From positions 1,116,001 to 1,180,000 of the forward strand of contig OW818689.1 in the NCBI GenBank assembly GCA_942493325.1: a DNA stretch of 64,000 bases, in the 5' to 3' direction. The notes under the pieces are model-generated. The model saw nothing but the letters and a program-made list of their open reading frames with translations. It was not told where the DNA came from and ran no database searches. Below are positions 9,988-19,921 of the stretch, one piece after another. Every line of letters starts with the position of its first letter. Position 1 is the first letter of the stretch. Origin of the DNA: JAAFHB01 sp942493325 (GTDB lineage Bacteria; Bacteroidota; Bacteroidia; Bacteroidales; Prolixibacteraceae). The translations under genes were made by a program, and so were the position numbers.

Positions 9988-12156
9988 ATGAAAAAAACAT
10001 TCGTTAACCGCGTTGCAGGAATATTGAAAAACTGCAACCTATTAGGTGCAGTTATTTTTTTCAACATTTTAGTGATGTGTACATCAGACATTTCAACCTT
10101 AAAGTTTGGATTGAAGATGTACGTTTCAACCACAGGAAACAATAACTGGTCAGGAAAACTTCAGCAGCCTAACCCGGATATGACCGATGGTCCTTTTGCA
10201 ACGCTGGAAGCGGCACGCGATGCGATACGTAAAATGAAGGAATCGAAGACACTCCCGGAAGGGAACATAGCAGTGGAGATCCGGGAGGGGATTTATGAAC
10301 TGCCAGGGACATTCGAATTGGAAACAAAAGACGGCGGGACAGACTCTCTTTCGCGCGTTATCTATTACGGTCAGAAAGGACGCGAGGTACGACTGGTCGG
10401 TGGCAAAAATCTGAAAAGATGGCAATTAGTCACTGACAAAGAGGTTTTGGATAAATTCGGTCCTGAAGTTAGGGGTAAAATCTATCAGTCAGATCTCACG
10501 GCAAATGGGATAAAAGATTTCGGTTCTCCGGGCGGCGGCGGACTGGAGTTGTTTTTCAATGATAATCCGATGTGGATATCGCGTTACCCCAATAAAGGAT
10601 TTACTAAAATAACCGGGTTATTGAATGAAAAACCCATAGATGTAAGAGGAACCAAAGGTGATCAGGTGGGTAAGTTCAATTATGAAGACCAACGGATTGC
10701 TAAATGGGAAAATGAAAAAGATGCCTGGGTTCACGGGTATTGGTTTTGGGACTGGAGCGAACAGCGACATAAGATTGCAAAAATTGATACAACAAAAAAT
10801 AATATAGAAGTTGTTCCGCCCTATCATAAATATGGATATCGCGTTGGGCAGTGGTTTTATGGATTCAATCTTCTTTCGGAAATAGATGAACCGGGGGAAT
10901 ATTATATGGACAGGGAATTGGGACTACTCTATTTTTATCCCCCTTCCGATATTGAAAAAGCTCATACTTATGTTTCCCTGAATAATAACATCATAAACAT
11001 GAATAATGTTTCATTCCTTACAATAAAAGGGGTGACACTTGAGGGTTGTCGTGAAACTGTGGTAAATATGCAGGATTGCAATAACAATTTAATTGTTGGC
11101 TGCATGATCAGGAATTCGGGAGATTGGGGCGTTACAATAAAAGGAGGAAATTTCAACGGAGTTACCGGCTGCGAAATATACAATGTTGGCGCCGGAGGGA
11201 TCAGTATTGATGCCGGCGATCGTAAAACGCTGGTTGCGGCTCAGTGTTTTTCGGATAACAATGATATTCACCACATTGCCAGAATAAAACGGGTATATAA
11301 TCCGGGTATATCGATTCTCGGGGTTGGGAATCGTGCAACTCATAACCGGATTGCACATGTTCCGCATATGGCGATCTACTTCATGGGGAATGACCATTTA
11401 ATGGAATACAACGAAATATACGATGTTTGCTATGAATCAAATGATGCAGGTGCAATATATGCCGGCAGAAACTGGACAATGCGCGGTAATATGATCCGCT
11501 ATAATTATCTTCACGATATATCAGGTTTTGAGGGAAAAGGATGTGTTGGAATTTATCTCGATGATGCGTTTTCATCGGCAGATATTACTGGGAACGTATT
11601 TAATAAGGTAACCCGGGCAATGATGATAGGCGGGGGTAGAGATAATAATGTTATAAACAATATTTTTATCGATTGTGTTCCTTCCCTGCATATTGACGCA
11701 CGGGGAATGGGTTGGATGCACGATCATCCTGAAGCATGGATAAAGGAGGCAGAGGAAAACGGTACAATATTAGGCATTTTGTATAACCAGCCGCCCTATA
11801 GCACTCATTATCCGAAATTAATAAATCTACTTAATGATGAACCGAAGGCGCCTAAAGGGAATGTTATTTCGCATAATATTTGTGTTGGAGGCAGTTGGGA
11901 TAAACCTTCGGGATTTTGGTCGACGTCTGTTGAAAAAAAGGCCCGCCCCTATCTGACAATGGAAGATAATATTGTTGCACCGAATTCGGCTGTAGAGGAT
12001 AGTTTGTCGAAAAGTATTGTGATAACTGACCCCCTTTTTGTCAATCAAGAACATCCCGAACAGGGGAAATATCAGTTAAGTGCTGATTCTCCGGCATTAA
12101 AGCGCGGCTTCATACAGATTCCCTTCGACAAAATAGGGCTTTATCAGAGTAATTAG
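9988..12156 (+). CDS. Secreted right-handed parallel beta-helix protein, GH141-like
   Basis: Probable secreted carbohydrate-active enzyme of 722 residues. The start MKKTFVNR at 9988 is chosen because it is followed by a hydrophobic export segment, while the longer open frame (from 9928) would cross a hairpin. The N-terminus has the signature YVSTTGNNNWSG then FATLEAARDAIR, found in GH141-like and related beta-helix proteins. The middle has a long array of short beta-coil repeats rich in N and G, such as NNLIVGCMIRNSGDWGV and NGVTGCEIYNVGAGGI. Characterised GH141 members include an alpha-L-fucosidase of pectin (RG-II) breakdown and a xylanase. Placement in GH141 proper is not proven, and the substrate is unknown. 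Confidence 0.75.
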   Translation: MKKTFVNRVAGILKNCNLLGAVIFFNILVMCTSDISTLKFGLKMYVSTTGNNNWSGKLQQPNPDMTDGPFATLEAARDAIRKMKESKTLPEGNIAVEIREGIYELPGTFELETKDGGTDSLSRVIYYGQKGREVRLVGGKNLKRWQLVTDKEVLDKFGPEVRGKIYQSDLTANGIKDFGSPGGGGLELFFNDNPMWISRYPNKGFTKITGLLNEKPIDVRGTKGDQVGKFNYEDQRIAKWENEKDAWVHGYWFWDWSEQRHKIAKIDTTKNNIEVVPPYHKYGYRVGQWFYGFNLLSEIDEPGEYYMDRELGLLYFYPPSDIEKAHTYVSLNNNIINMNNVSFLTIKGVTLEGCRETVVNMQDCNNNLIVGCMIRNSGDWGVTIKGGNFNGVTGCEIYNVGAGGISIDAGDRKTLVAAQCFSDNNDIHHIARIKRVYNPGISILGVGNRATHNRIAHVPHMAIYFMGNDHLMEYNEIYDVCYESNDAGAIYAGRNWTMRGNMIRYNYLHDISGFEGKGCVGIYLDDAFSSADITGNVFNKVTRAMMIGGGRDNNVINNIFIDCVPSLHIDARGMGWMHDHPEAWIKEAEENGTILGILYNQPPYSTHYPKLINLLNDEPKAPKGNVISHNICVGGSWDKPSGFWSTSVEKKARPYLTMEDNIVAPNSAVEDSLSKSIVITDPLFVNQEHPEQGKYQLSADSPALKRGFIQIPFDKIGLYQSN

Positions 12157-12249
12157 TATTTTTAGATTATCAGAAAACCAACAAATGTACCTATGTCAAA
12201 CCATGGCATCCTGAAATAATTTTGCAGGTGCCTTTAAAACTAATGCGTT

Positions 12250-13152
12250 ATGAATCACCAATTTTCAAGAAGAAAGTTTCTGCAATCATCTGCAATTTCA
12301 GCAACTGCAATGATGCTTCCGGTTTATGCCCACTCCTCAGTAAAAAACAAGAGGTCGGATAAGCTGATTAAGCTGAATGAAAATCCATTGAAAATAGGCC
12401 TGATGACCTATACATTAGGTAAAGACTGGGATATTGAGACAATCATTAAAAACTGCACCGAAGCAAAATGGCAATCAGTTGAACTTCGTACCACACATGC
12501 ACACGGGGTTGAGAAAACATTGTCAGCTATCCAGCGTGCAGAAGTTAAAAAACGCTTTAAAGATTCAGAACTGGAAACAATTAGTCTGGCAAGTGCATTT
12601 CAGTATCATTCACCTGATCAGGCAGTATTGAAAGAAAATATTGAAGGTACAAAAGAATTTGTTTTACTTGCCAGGGACATTGGTGCAACTGGCATTCGTG
12701 TTTTCCCGAATGCCTTTCCGGATGGTGTGGCAAAAGAAAAAACCATGGAGCAAATCGGGAAAGCGCTCGCAGAAGTTGGCTCGTATGCGAATGATTTTGG
12801 GGTTGAAATCAGGGTATGCGTGCATGGCAGCGGAACAAATTCAGTACCTGTGATAAAAAAAATCATTGATTATTCTCAAAATCCGTATGTTTTTGTCAAT
12901 TGGAATTGTGACGCTTTGGATGCATCGGGCGAAGGATTGGAATACAATTTCAATCTTGTAAAAGACCGTATCAGGGGAGTTCATTTGCATGAGTTGGATA
13001 ATGCCGAATATCCCTACCGTTTATTTTTTAAACTATTGACCGAATCAGGGTACAAAGGTTACTGTAATGCGGAAGTTGGTCAAAGTTGCGAACCGGTCAG
13101 GTATATGAAATACTATCGTGCATTGTTTCTGGCGCTTCAAAATGCCATCTGA
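12250..13152 (+). CDS. Exported sugar isomerase/epimerase-like TIM barrel (xylose isomerase-like, AP endonuclease 2 superfamily)
   Basis: Metal-dependent TIM-barrel enzyme of the sugar phosphate isomerase/epimerase superfamily, 300 residues. A twin-arginine leader is plain: SRRKFLQSS followed by a hydrophobic stretch ending about residue 28. The barrel starts at KIGLMTYTLG, and the expected metal-site strands appear as WNCDALDASG, GVHLHELDN and YCNAEVGQ. It lies 93 bases after the beta-helix gene and about 170 bases before a Gfo/Idh oxidoreductase, with a structured repeat between. Such a pair recalls pathways in which a sugar is oxidised to a keto-glycoside and then cleaved or isomerised. 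That role is inference, and the substrate is unknown. Confidence 0.8.
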   Translation: MNHQFSRRKFLQSSAISATAMMLPVYAHSSVKNKRSDKLIKLNENPLKIGLMTYTLGKDWDIETIIKNCTEAKWQSVELRTTHAHGVEKTLSAIQRAEVKKRFKDSELETISLASAFQYHSPDQAVLKENIEGTKEFVLLARDIGATGIRVFPNAFPDGVAKEKTMEQIGKALAEVGSYANDFGVEIRVCVHGSGTNSVPVIKKIIDYSQNPYVFVNWNCDALDASGEGLEYNFNLVKDRIRGVHLHELDNAEYPYRLFFKLLTESGYKGYCNAEVGQSCEPVRYMKYYRALFLALQNAI

Positions 13153-13185
13153 TAATCGAAAGAAAGAATTTGGCAAAAATGAGAA

Positions 13186-13259
13186 ACCCCTAAATCCCGT
13201 AAACGGGACTTTGAAGAGTTAATTGATTTTCAACTTGTTCCCCTTTAGGGGTTAGGGGT
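13186..13259. repeat. Structured intergenic repeat, copy A (divergent)
   Basis: An outer ACCCCTAA...TTAGGGGT stem encloses two hairpins: CCCGT/ACGGG at 13196-13207 and CCCCT/AGGGG at 13240-13251. The same plan with different stem bases occurs at 25723-25882 and around the IS element at 44502-46800. This copy lacks the GTCGTATT/AATACGAC ends of those copies, and its interior is unrelated, so it is a distant family member. It could act as a transcription attenuator between two co-directional genes. Confidence 0.7.
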
Positions 13260-13324
13260 AAAGGAGTTGAAAATCCATGAACGCAGACTTTTCAGAATGG
13301 ACTCAAAATCTAAATTTTTAAAAA

Positions 13325-14680
13325 ATGGAAACAATCTCCCGAAGTGAATTTATCAAAAAGTCAGCCGCTGTGGCAGGAGGTGTATTCGTTGCTCCGGCAT
13401 ACATCAAAAGTATGATCACCAACAGCCCGAATGAGAGAGTAAATATTGCACTTATTGGCATTGCAGGGAACCGGCCCAGTGTGCGCGGAATAATCAACGG
13501 GCGCGGAATAGTCCATATCAATAATTATGCAGCGATCCCCAATGTCATGATCAAAACAATCTGCGATGTGGATGAACGTTTATTTCCGGAAAAAATAAAA
13601 ATTATTGAAGAAAAATTCGGAGCACCACCAAAAACCGAGTTTGATTTCCGCAAAGTACTTGAAGACAAAGATATAGATGTTATTTCAATTGCCACTCCCG
13701 ACCACTGGCATGCGCTCATGACCATTTGGGCGTGTCAGGCAGGTAAAGATGTGTATGTTGAAAAACCCGTTTGTCATAACCTGTCCGAAGGTCGGAAGAT
13801 GGTAGAGGCAGCAAGGAAATACAACCGAATTGTTCAGGCCGGAATATGTTACCGTGACAGTAAAGCTGTAAAGGAAGGGATTAAGTTTGTCCATGAGGGG
13901 AATCTGGGCAAGGTGTATATGGCCAAGGGAATTACCTACCGGTATCGTGAGTCGATAGGTAAGGTTGCAGACAGTCCAATCCCGGAAGGACTTCACTGGG
14001 ACAATTTCCTGGGACCTGCCCCTTACCGGCCCTATAATGAAAACAGGTTTCTTTACAACTGGCACTTCTTCTGGGACACAGGGGGTACAACTGAATTCGG
14101 GAATAATGGTATTTACAGGATGGATACTGCACGCTGGGCACTGAATAAGAATGAACATCCGGTGAAAATAAGCTGTACCGGCGGAAAATATGGCAGGGAC
14201 GACGACCAGGAGGTGCCCAACCTGTTAATGGCTGACTATGAGTATAGCGATGGAGTGATTATTCAGAACGAGGCAAGGTGCCTTTCTACAAATCCCGAGG
14301 GACTGCCCGACTCAGGCGATGTATTTATTTACAGCGATAAAGGATGGATGACATTCAGCCCCAGCGGGTATAAAACCTATTTCGGAAAAAAGAATGAGCC
14401 GGGACCGGCTAAGTCGGACAAGGATTTTCAGGCAGAGGAATTACACAACGGATGGAAAAACTTCATCGATTGTGTAAGAAGCCGAAGAAGGGAAAATCTT
14501 GATAATGATATTCTTGAAGGTCATATGTCTGCAGCATTAGGTCACCTCGGAGTGATCTCCTACCGGACTGGCCGGAAACTAACATTCAACACTGAAACCG
14601 AAAAATTCATTAACGATGCTGACGCGGATAAATTACTGACACGGGAATATCGAAAACCATATTCAATGCCGGAAATTTAA
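13325..14680 (+). CDS. Gfo/Idh/MocA-family NAD(P)-dependent oxidoreductase, probably exported
   Basis: Dehydrogenase-type sugar oxidoreductase of 451 residues. The N-terminus (SEFIKKSAAVAGG, hydrophobic to about residue 25) resembles a Tat leader but lacks the paired arginines, so export is uncertain. The Rossmann domain starts at NIALIGIAGNRPSVRG, continues through ICDVDERL and ISIATPDHWH, and reaches the family catalytic motif EKPVCH. The C-terminal half includes the substrate-side segments LHWDNFLGPAP and WHFFWDTGGT. It is the first of three paralogues in this locus. Since EKP is kept, a redox role is more likely than the GH109-type glycosidase role. Substrate and direction are unknown. 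Confidence 0.85.
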   Translation: METISRSEFIKKSAAVAGGVFVAPAYIKSMITNSPNERVNIALIGIAGNRPSVRGIINGRGIVHINNYAAIPNVMIKTICDVDERLFPEKIKIIEEKFGAPPKTEFDFRKVLEDKDIDVISIATPDHWHALMTIWACQAGKDVYVEKPVCHNLSEGRKMVEAARKYNRIVQAGICYRDSKAVKEGIKFVHEGNLGKVYMAKGITYRYRESIGKVADSPIPEGLHWDNFLGPAPYRPYNENRFLYNWHFFWDTGGTTEFGNNGIYRMDTARWALNKNEHPVKISCTGGKYGRDDDQEVPNLLMADYEYSDGVIIQNEARCLSTNPEGLPDSGDVFIYSDKGWMTFSPSGYKTYFGKKNEPGPAKSDKDFQAEELHNGWKNFIDCVRSRRRENLDNDILEGHMSAALGHLGVISYRTGRKLTFNTETEKFINDADADKLLTREYRKPYSMPEI

Positions 14681-14704
14681 CATTATACTATCAAACTAAA
14701 AAAT

Positions 14705-15829
14705 ATGGAAACAAAACATACCTGTTCCCGGAATTTCATTGTTATTTTAATTGGGCTTTCCCTTCTCCCCTTGTCCATCTTCAGTCAAAATAAATCAAAA
14801 GAGGAGAATATTAAAGCCTTCAATATTGATTACAACTGGGGGCCGGGCGGAGCACATGGTTTTGCCAAACCGGGTTTATGGGCAGAAGCCAATCCCGATA
14901 CGTTGATGAAGTGGTATGAGGATTTAGGTTGCAATGTGGTGCATTCATTTGGTGTTTCCTGTAATGGATATGCCTGGTATAAAAATGGCATTATTCCGGA
15001 ACAACCAGGGTTGAAATTTGATTTTTTGACAGAGATGGTCAAAATCGGACGCTCAAAGAAGATGAAAGTATTTGGTTATTTCTGTGTAGGAGCGAATAAT
15101 AAGTGGGAGGATGATCATCCCGATTTATGTTACCGGATGAATGGCCAGCAAATTCCTTTTACAACTCAGTATATCGATTACTTATGTGCCTCCATAGAGG
15201 ATGCCATACAGAAAACCGATATGGACGGCATAATGCTGGATTGGTTTTATAATCCGGGAGGCGGAAGAGATCCACTTCCTCTGCTAAGATGGATACCCTG
15301 TGAGCAGGTTATGTACCGCGAATTAATGAAACAACCTTTCCCGGGGAAAGAAAAAATTACCACTGAAATTGAATTGAATTTTCGTCGGAAAGCGATTGAC
15401 CGGGCCTGGAAGCAGATTAAAGAGATAACAAAGAAAACAAAGCCCGACTGTATCATCTGGTTAACCGCTTATGAGGTTAACAGTAAAGAATATTCCGGTA
15501 CGGCGATGTTAAAAGAAGTCGATTGGTTAATGAATGAAGCGGGAGACATTTCAGGAACTAAAGTGATGAGAGAATTGACAGGAAGCAAAACTAAACTTAT
15601 CACCTGTCTGGCAAATTGGAATAAGCAAGACCCTGCTGTAATTGTGCCTGCAGCAATCAAGGAGAAAGTTGGGCTTTATGGGTTTACAAAGCCTGTTACA
15701 GGTTCAATGATGCCACCTGTTCATTACTATCTTTCGAAATCGGTGGATAGTTTAAAGGGTGATGAGCGAAATATTGCAGTATTAGCCCGTGTTTATAATA
15801 ATTTACCCCTGGATTTTATTAAGAAATAG
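14705..15829 (+). CDS. Secreted TIM-barrel protein, putative glycoside hydrolase of unassigned family
   Basis: Probable secreted carbohydrate hydrolase, 374 residues. A signal peptide (about 1-28, ending SIFSQ) precedes a barrel-like domain with FNIDYNWGPGGAHG, CNVVHSFGVSC, MKVFGYFCVGANN and DGIMLDWFYNPGGG. The aspartate of MLDWFYNP sits where many retaining TIM-barrel glycosidases hold the nucleophile, and GYFCVGANNKWEDDHPD resembles a substrate-binding strand of GH-like hypothetical families. It begins 24 bases after the Gfo/Idh stop, so the two are probably co-transcribed. I cannot assign a CAZy family, and catalytic activity is inferred only from the fold-like pattern and context. Confidence 0.6.
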   Translation: METKHTCSRNFIVILIGLSLLPLSIFSQNKSKEENIKAFNIDYNWGPGGAHGFAKPGLWAEANPDTLMKWYEDLGCNVVHSFGVSCNGYAWYKNGIIPEQPGLKFDFLTEMVKIGRSKKMKVFGYFCVGANNKWEDDHPDLCYRMNGQQIPFTTQYIDYLCASIEDAIQKTDMDGIMLDWFYNPGGGRDPLPLLRWIPCEQVMYRELMKQPFPGKEKITTEIELNFRRKAIDRAWKQIKEITKKTKPDCIIWLTAYEVNSKEYSGTAMLKEVDWLMNEAGDISGTKVMRELTGSKTKLITCLANWNKQDPAVIVPAAIKEKVGLYGFTKPVTGSMMPPVHYYLSKSVDSLKGDERNIAVLARVYNNLPLDFIKK

Positions 15830-15877
15830 TATTACATTTTCCTCTTTTTCAATAAATTAAATCCAAATATCATCACA

Positions 15878-17350
15878 ATGAAATATCAACGCTTTTTGAT
15901 CATCCTTTCAGCCATCCTCCTTTCAGTTCCTATATCCCGTGCTCAATCCCCAATAAAGGTTGCGGATCAGGTCAGTTCCGGACAATTAATGACAGGTTTC
16001 ACCAATGCAGCCAATTTTGGATTTTCGCCCGAGGCCAGCGGACTTGAAAACACCAAAGCTTTGCAGAAAGCAGTCGATCAGGCCGGAACGATTGTTGTAA
16101 GCCAGCCTGGTACTTACAAAATGGCAGGCACTGTTTATGTCGGCAGTAATACCTCCCTGATTTTTGGTAATGACATCTGCCTGAAAAAGGTAAACGAAAA
16201 AGGTCCTTTTACACATGTTTTACTCAATAAAGGTGCCCTGACCAAAACCTACGATCATAATATTTCCGTCAACGGATTGCAGGTTATCGTCAATGGCATA
16301 GATAAAAGTTTTACAGAGGTTTACGGACTGCGGGGTCAGATTGCTTTCTTTTATGTGAAGGATTTAAAGATTGAGCGTTTTCGGTGTCTGGACCTTGGCA
16401 GTTCGCAGTTTGGCATCCATATTTGTACGTTCGAAGATATTATCATCGATGACGTGATTATCAAAGGAAATAAAGATGGTGTACACCTGGGCAGAGGTAA
16501 CCGTTTCACTATCCGCAACGGCATATTTCAAACCTATGACGATGCCATTGCCCTTAATGCACATGATTATGCCACCTCTAACCCCGAATTGGGATGGATC
16601 GAAAATGGTGTGGTTGAAAATTGTCACGACCTGAACCAGGAAAAAACCACAGGCTACTTTTGCCGTATACTTGCCGGAGGCTGGATTGACTGGAAGCCCG
16701 GCATGGAGGTACAACAATCGGATGCCGTGGTATCGAATGGTAAAATTTACCGCGTTCAGGCCAAGGCTGATGGCACCAAATATAAATCGGAAACACAACC
16801 TGCGCACGAGAGCGGCAGTGTGGTGCTGGATGGCATCAACTGGGGCCTGGTTCAAACCGATGTTACCTATACAGCCGGAGTGCGTAATGTTATTTTCCGG
16901 AATATTTTTCTTGAGAAACCACGCACAGGTTTTTCAGTCCATTTCGATAACGACAGGTACAGCCGGTCGTATTATCCGGGGGCTATCATTCCAAAACAGG
17001 AACAACTTACATTCGATAACATCCGTGTAATCAATGATCAGCCAACCGATCTGTTTTCCATCGGAACACCTGTCGATGTGCTGACAATTTCCAATTCAAG
17101 TTTTAAAAACAACAGGATCAACTTTCATGGGAACAAAGCAATGCCTGACTATCTGAAAACAAAAATCAACATCTATGGCTGTGTCTTTAATCAAAAAGGA
17201 GCAATGAACTTAGTCGTTAACAGCGTTGAAAACAAGGAGATTTATCTGAAAACTTCTTCAAATACTGAACTAGGTGACAACTTTTCAGCTACAGTAATCC
17301 CGGGAAACGGCAAAATTATTGTTGATTCCGATCTTACAGGATTAAAATAA
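15878..17350 (+). CDS. Secreted GH28-like parallel beta-helix protein with an inserted small domain
   Basis: Polygalacturonase-like beta-helix protein of 490 residues with a signal peptide ending RAQS. The helix core shows two acidic sites reminiscent of GH28: N198-K-D200 and the pair D221-D222 in TYDDAIALNAHD. The GHG and RIK motifs of classical polygalacturonases are not seen, so activity on galacturonan is uncertain. Residues about 271-327 interrupt the helix with a compact segment (WKPGMEVQQSDAV, NGKIYRVQAKADGT, QPAHESGSVVLDG, NWGLVQ). This follows the pattern of small carbohydrate-binding or tail-spike-like beta modules, after which the helix resumes at RNVIFRNIFLEKP. The neighbouring genes fit degradation of a pectin-like glycan. 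Confidence 0.72.
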   Translation: MKYQRFLIILSAILLSVPISRAQSPIKVADQVSSGQLMTGFTNAANFGFSPEASGLENTKALQKAVDQAGTIVVSQPGTYKMAGTVYVGSNTSLIFGNDICLKKVNEKGPFTHVLLNKGALTKTYDHNISVNGLQVIVNGIDKSFTEVYGLRGQIAFFYVKDLKIERFRCLDLGSSQFGIHICTFEDIIIDDVIIKGNKDGVHLGRGNRFTIRNGIFQTYDDAIALNAHDYATSNPELGWIENGVVENCHDLNQEKTTGYFCRILAGGWIDWKPGMEVQQSDAVVSNGKIYRVQAKADGTKYKSETQPAHESGSVVLDGINWGLVQTDVTYTAGVRNVIFRNIFLEKPRTGFSVHFDNDRYSRSYYPGAIIPKQEQLTFDNIRVINDQPTDLFSIGTPVDVLTISNSSFKNNRINFHGNKAMPDYLKTKINIYGCVFNQKGAMNLVVNSVENKEIYLKTSSNTELGDNFSATVIPGNGKIIVDSDLTGLK

Positions 17351-17404
17351 AAGTATTAATTTCAAATAAATCAGTTATTTAATCAATAACTTTTTACCCA
17401 TCTT

Positions 17405-19825
17405 ATGAAAAGACTCTTCTCATCTATTCATCTTTCCAATAGATTAATCCCGTTATATTTCCTAATCAGTATATTTTTAGTGGCTCAAGGTAATCGTACC
17501 AGAGCCCAGGTAAACGTAAGTAAATCGTTTGTAGTTGCACCTGGCGGTTCGGACAGTAATCCGGGTACTACTTCAAAACCAATGGCAACACTTGAAGCCG
17601 TGCGTGATGCTGCAAGGAAAGCTGTACCGGGTAATCACCGGATTATTGTTAAGCCCGGCGAATACTTTCTGACCACGACATTCGAACTCGATCCCAGCGA
17701 CAATGGTCTGACCATCGAGGCAGATACAAGCGGAACCGTGGTACTTTATGGCGGGACTCTGGTAACCGGCTGGCGGCGCGACGGAGAGAAGTTCTGGTGT
17801 GCCGATCTGCCCGGGGTGAAGGAAGGTGAATGGGATTTCAGAGCCCTGGTGGTGGAAGGACGCATGCCAATGCGCGCAAGGATGCCGGAGTCCGGAACCT
17901 TTCAACATTTAAGTGTCTTCGATGTGCCATGGCTTTCGTCGATAGCGGGTGGCTGGGCGCGTAAACCTACTCAACAGGAAGCCAATACCATGAAATACAA
18001 CCCCAAAGACATCCCGGAAACGCTCGATATAAAGAACGCAGAGGTCAGGGTTTATCACATGTGGGATGAATCTCTCGCAGGAATTGTGCAAAATGATTTT
18101 CAACAGCATATTTTCACCTTTTCGAAACCAACCAATTATCCGCCGGGTGGTTTTGGCAAGAAGGATTATATTATCTGGAACACACGCGAAGGAATGACCA
18201 GGCCTGGTCAGTGGTATCTGGATCGGACAGCGGGAAAATTGGTTTACTGGCCGCTTGAGGGCGAGGATATGGGCAGTATCAGAATAATTGCCCCAAAAAT
18301 GGAACGGATAATCCGAATCGCCGGAACCGAAGAAAAGAAGGCCGAAAATATAACCATTCGAGGTCTGACGTTACAGGGTACAACAATACCCTTCAAGTCG
18401 GCGGGGATGGGCGCCACCTCCTTCGATGGTGCACTGAGTATGTCAAACACAAATCTTTGCAATATCGAAAGTCTTGAAATCTCAAACGCAGGCGGTCTTG
18501 GAATTTCAGCATCACAACTGACCAATTGCCGGATTACTGATTCCCATGTTCATGATATTGGAGGAGGAGGTGCAAGGATTGACGGTACCGATCTGTTGTT
18601 CGCACGCAATCATATTCACCATGTTGGCCTTTACTATCCAAGTGCAGTAGGGATTTCATCCAATGGAAGCCGTAATCATATCTATCGCAATGAAATACAT
18701 GATGTCCCTTACTCGGGAATGCTAATCGGCAAAACAGATATCCTGGTCGAAGAAAATCTCATCTACAGGGTTATGAAAGAGATACATGATGGCGCTGCAA
18801 TTTATACCTTCGGAGTCAGTAACTGCATACTGCGCGGGAATGTTGCCCGCGATATCACTGAATCCGGAACCGGATATGGGGTGAGTTCCTACTATCTCGA
18901 CGAAGGATCACATGACTGTATAGTGGAGAAAAACATTTCGATTGGTGTGGCCCGACCTGTTCATAACCATATCGCGCGCAATTCAATTATACGCGATAAT
19001 GTGTTTATCAATGACGAAGATATGACATTATCCTTCCAGTCTTCTGCCCAATTCACCTTTGAAAATAATACACTTTTTACTCCGGGCACTATCAAAATAA
19101 CATCACCCAATGCTGTCACAACCTGGAAGAACAACAAAATTTTCAGCAACGGTTCCGGCAATAAAAGCCCTGAGCAAGCGTACACGATTAATGCTGAAAT
19201 GCCTTTTACACCGGTACCGGCGCCAAAAAATAAACCAATCATGATCACTCGTTCCGTCAAGTCACCCGCAATCGATGGGATCCTTGCCACAGACGAATGG
19301 ACAGGAGAGTTTCAGCGATTGGACAGAGAATTATCGAGACGCTCAAGTAGTGGTGCACCCGTTTTGCTGAAGTTTTCACGGGATGATAAATTCCTGTACG
19401 TCGGAGCGATGGTAACGATGTTCGACACAACAAATATAAGTAAGGGAAACATTTGGGGAAAAAATGACGGGATGGAAATATCAATTGGTGGTTATGATAA
19501 GAGTAATCCTGTTACATTTGTTATTCGATCCTATTTTGACGGTACCGTACAAAGTATCACTGATGCCGGCGCAACGGTGGTTGCAGCATTTCGGCTTGGG
19601 AAAGGGATAAGTTATGCATCAAAAATGATGGAAAAACCACGTAAGGGATGGATTGGTGAATGGGCTATTCCGCTTGGCGCCCTGGGCCTGAAACCTGTAC
19701 CTGATACAAATGTGGCATTTAATGCCTGTGCATTTATCAATGAGTATGACCACTGGCACTGTTGGGAAGGGACCCAGGGAGAGAGTTGGGAAGTTGATAA
19801 GGCTGGAATACTTCGGTTTAAATAA
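17405..19825 (+). CDS. Secreted parallel beta-helix enzyme (GH141-like) with C-terminal CBM9/DOMON-like domain
   Basis: Probable multidomain glycan-active enzyme, 806 residues. The signal peptide ends near RAQV. The N-terminal signature VAPGGSDSNPGT then MATLEAVRDAARK matches the opening of the 9988 protein and of GH141-like families. Helical repeats run to about residue 590, for example HVHDIGGGGARIDGTD and HIHHVGLYYPSAVG. From about residue 620, SPAIDGILATDEWTG, DKFLYVGAMVTMFDT and GWIGEWAIPLGALGL form a typical CBM9/DOMON-like beta-sandwich. Two GH141-like proteins in one locus suggest successive cleavages of one branched glycan. The exact linkage is not predictable here. Confidence 0.78.
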   Translation: MKRLFSSIHLSNRLIPLYFLISIFLVAQGNRTRAQVNVSKSFVVAPGGSDSNPGTTSKPMATLEAVRDAARKAVPGNHRIIVKPGEYFLTTTFELDPSDNGLTIEADTSGTVVLYGGTLVTGWRRDGEKFWCADLPGVKEGEWDFRALVVEGRMPMRARMPESGTFQHLSVFDVPWLSSIAGGWARKPTQQEANTMKYNPKDIPETLDIKNAEVRVYHMWDESLAGIVQNDFQQHIFTFSKPTNYPPGGFGKKDYIIWNTREGMTRPGQWYLDRTAGKLVYWPLEGEDMGSIRIIAPKMERIIRIAGTEEKKAENITIRGLTLQGTTIPFKSAGMGATSFDGALSMSNTNLCNIESLEISNAGGLGISASQLTNCRITDSHVHDIGGGGARIDGTDLLFARNHIHHVGLYYPSAVGISSNGSRNHIYRNEIHDVPYSGMLIGKTDILVEENLIYRVMKEIHDGAAIYTFGVSNCILRGNVARDITESGTGYGVSSYYLDEGSHDCIVEKNISIGVARPVHNHIARNSIIRDNVFINDEDMTLSFQSSAQFTFENNTLFTPGTIKITSPNAVTTWKNNKIFSNGSGNKSPEQAYTINAEMPFTPVPAPKNKPIMITRSVKSPAIDGILATDEWTGEFQRLDRELSRRSSSGAPVLLKFSRDDKFLYVGAMVTMFDTTNISKGNIWGKNDGMEISIGGYDKSNPVTFVIRSYFDGTVQSITDAGATVVAAFRLGKGISYASKMMEKPRKGWIGEWAIPLGALGLKPVPDTNVAFNACAFINEYDHWHCWEGTQGESWEVDKAGILRFK

Positions 19826-19921
19826 ATTTGAAACTATGATAAGAGTTGCAACCGCATGCAGTCAGCTTCAATCACCCGATATTTAGAATAAACAAACCAA
19901 TTCTGTTAACAAAATTAAAAC

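Noticed and set aside
13186..13259. Could this be a CRISPR or tRNA-like element
   Set aside because: There is a single copy with no spacer array, and no tRNA cloverleaf or anticodon loop could be matched.
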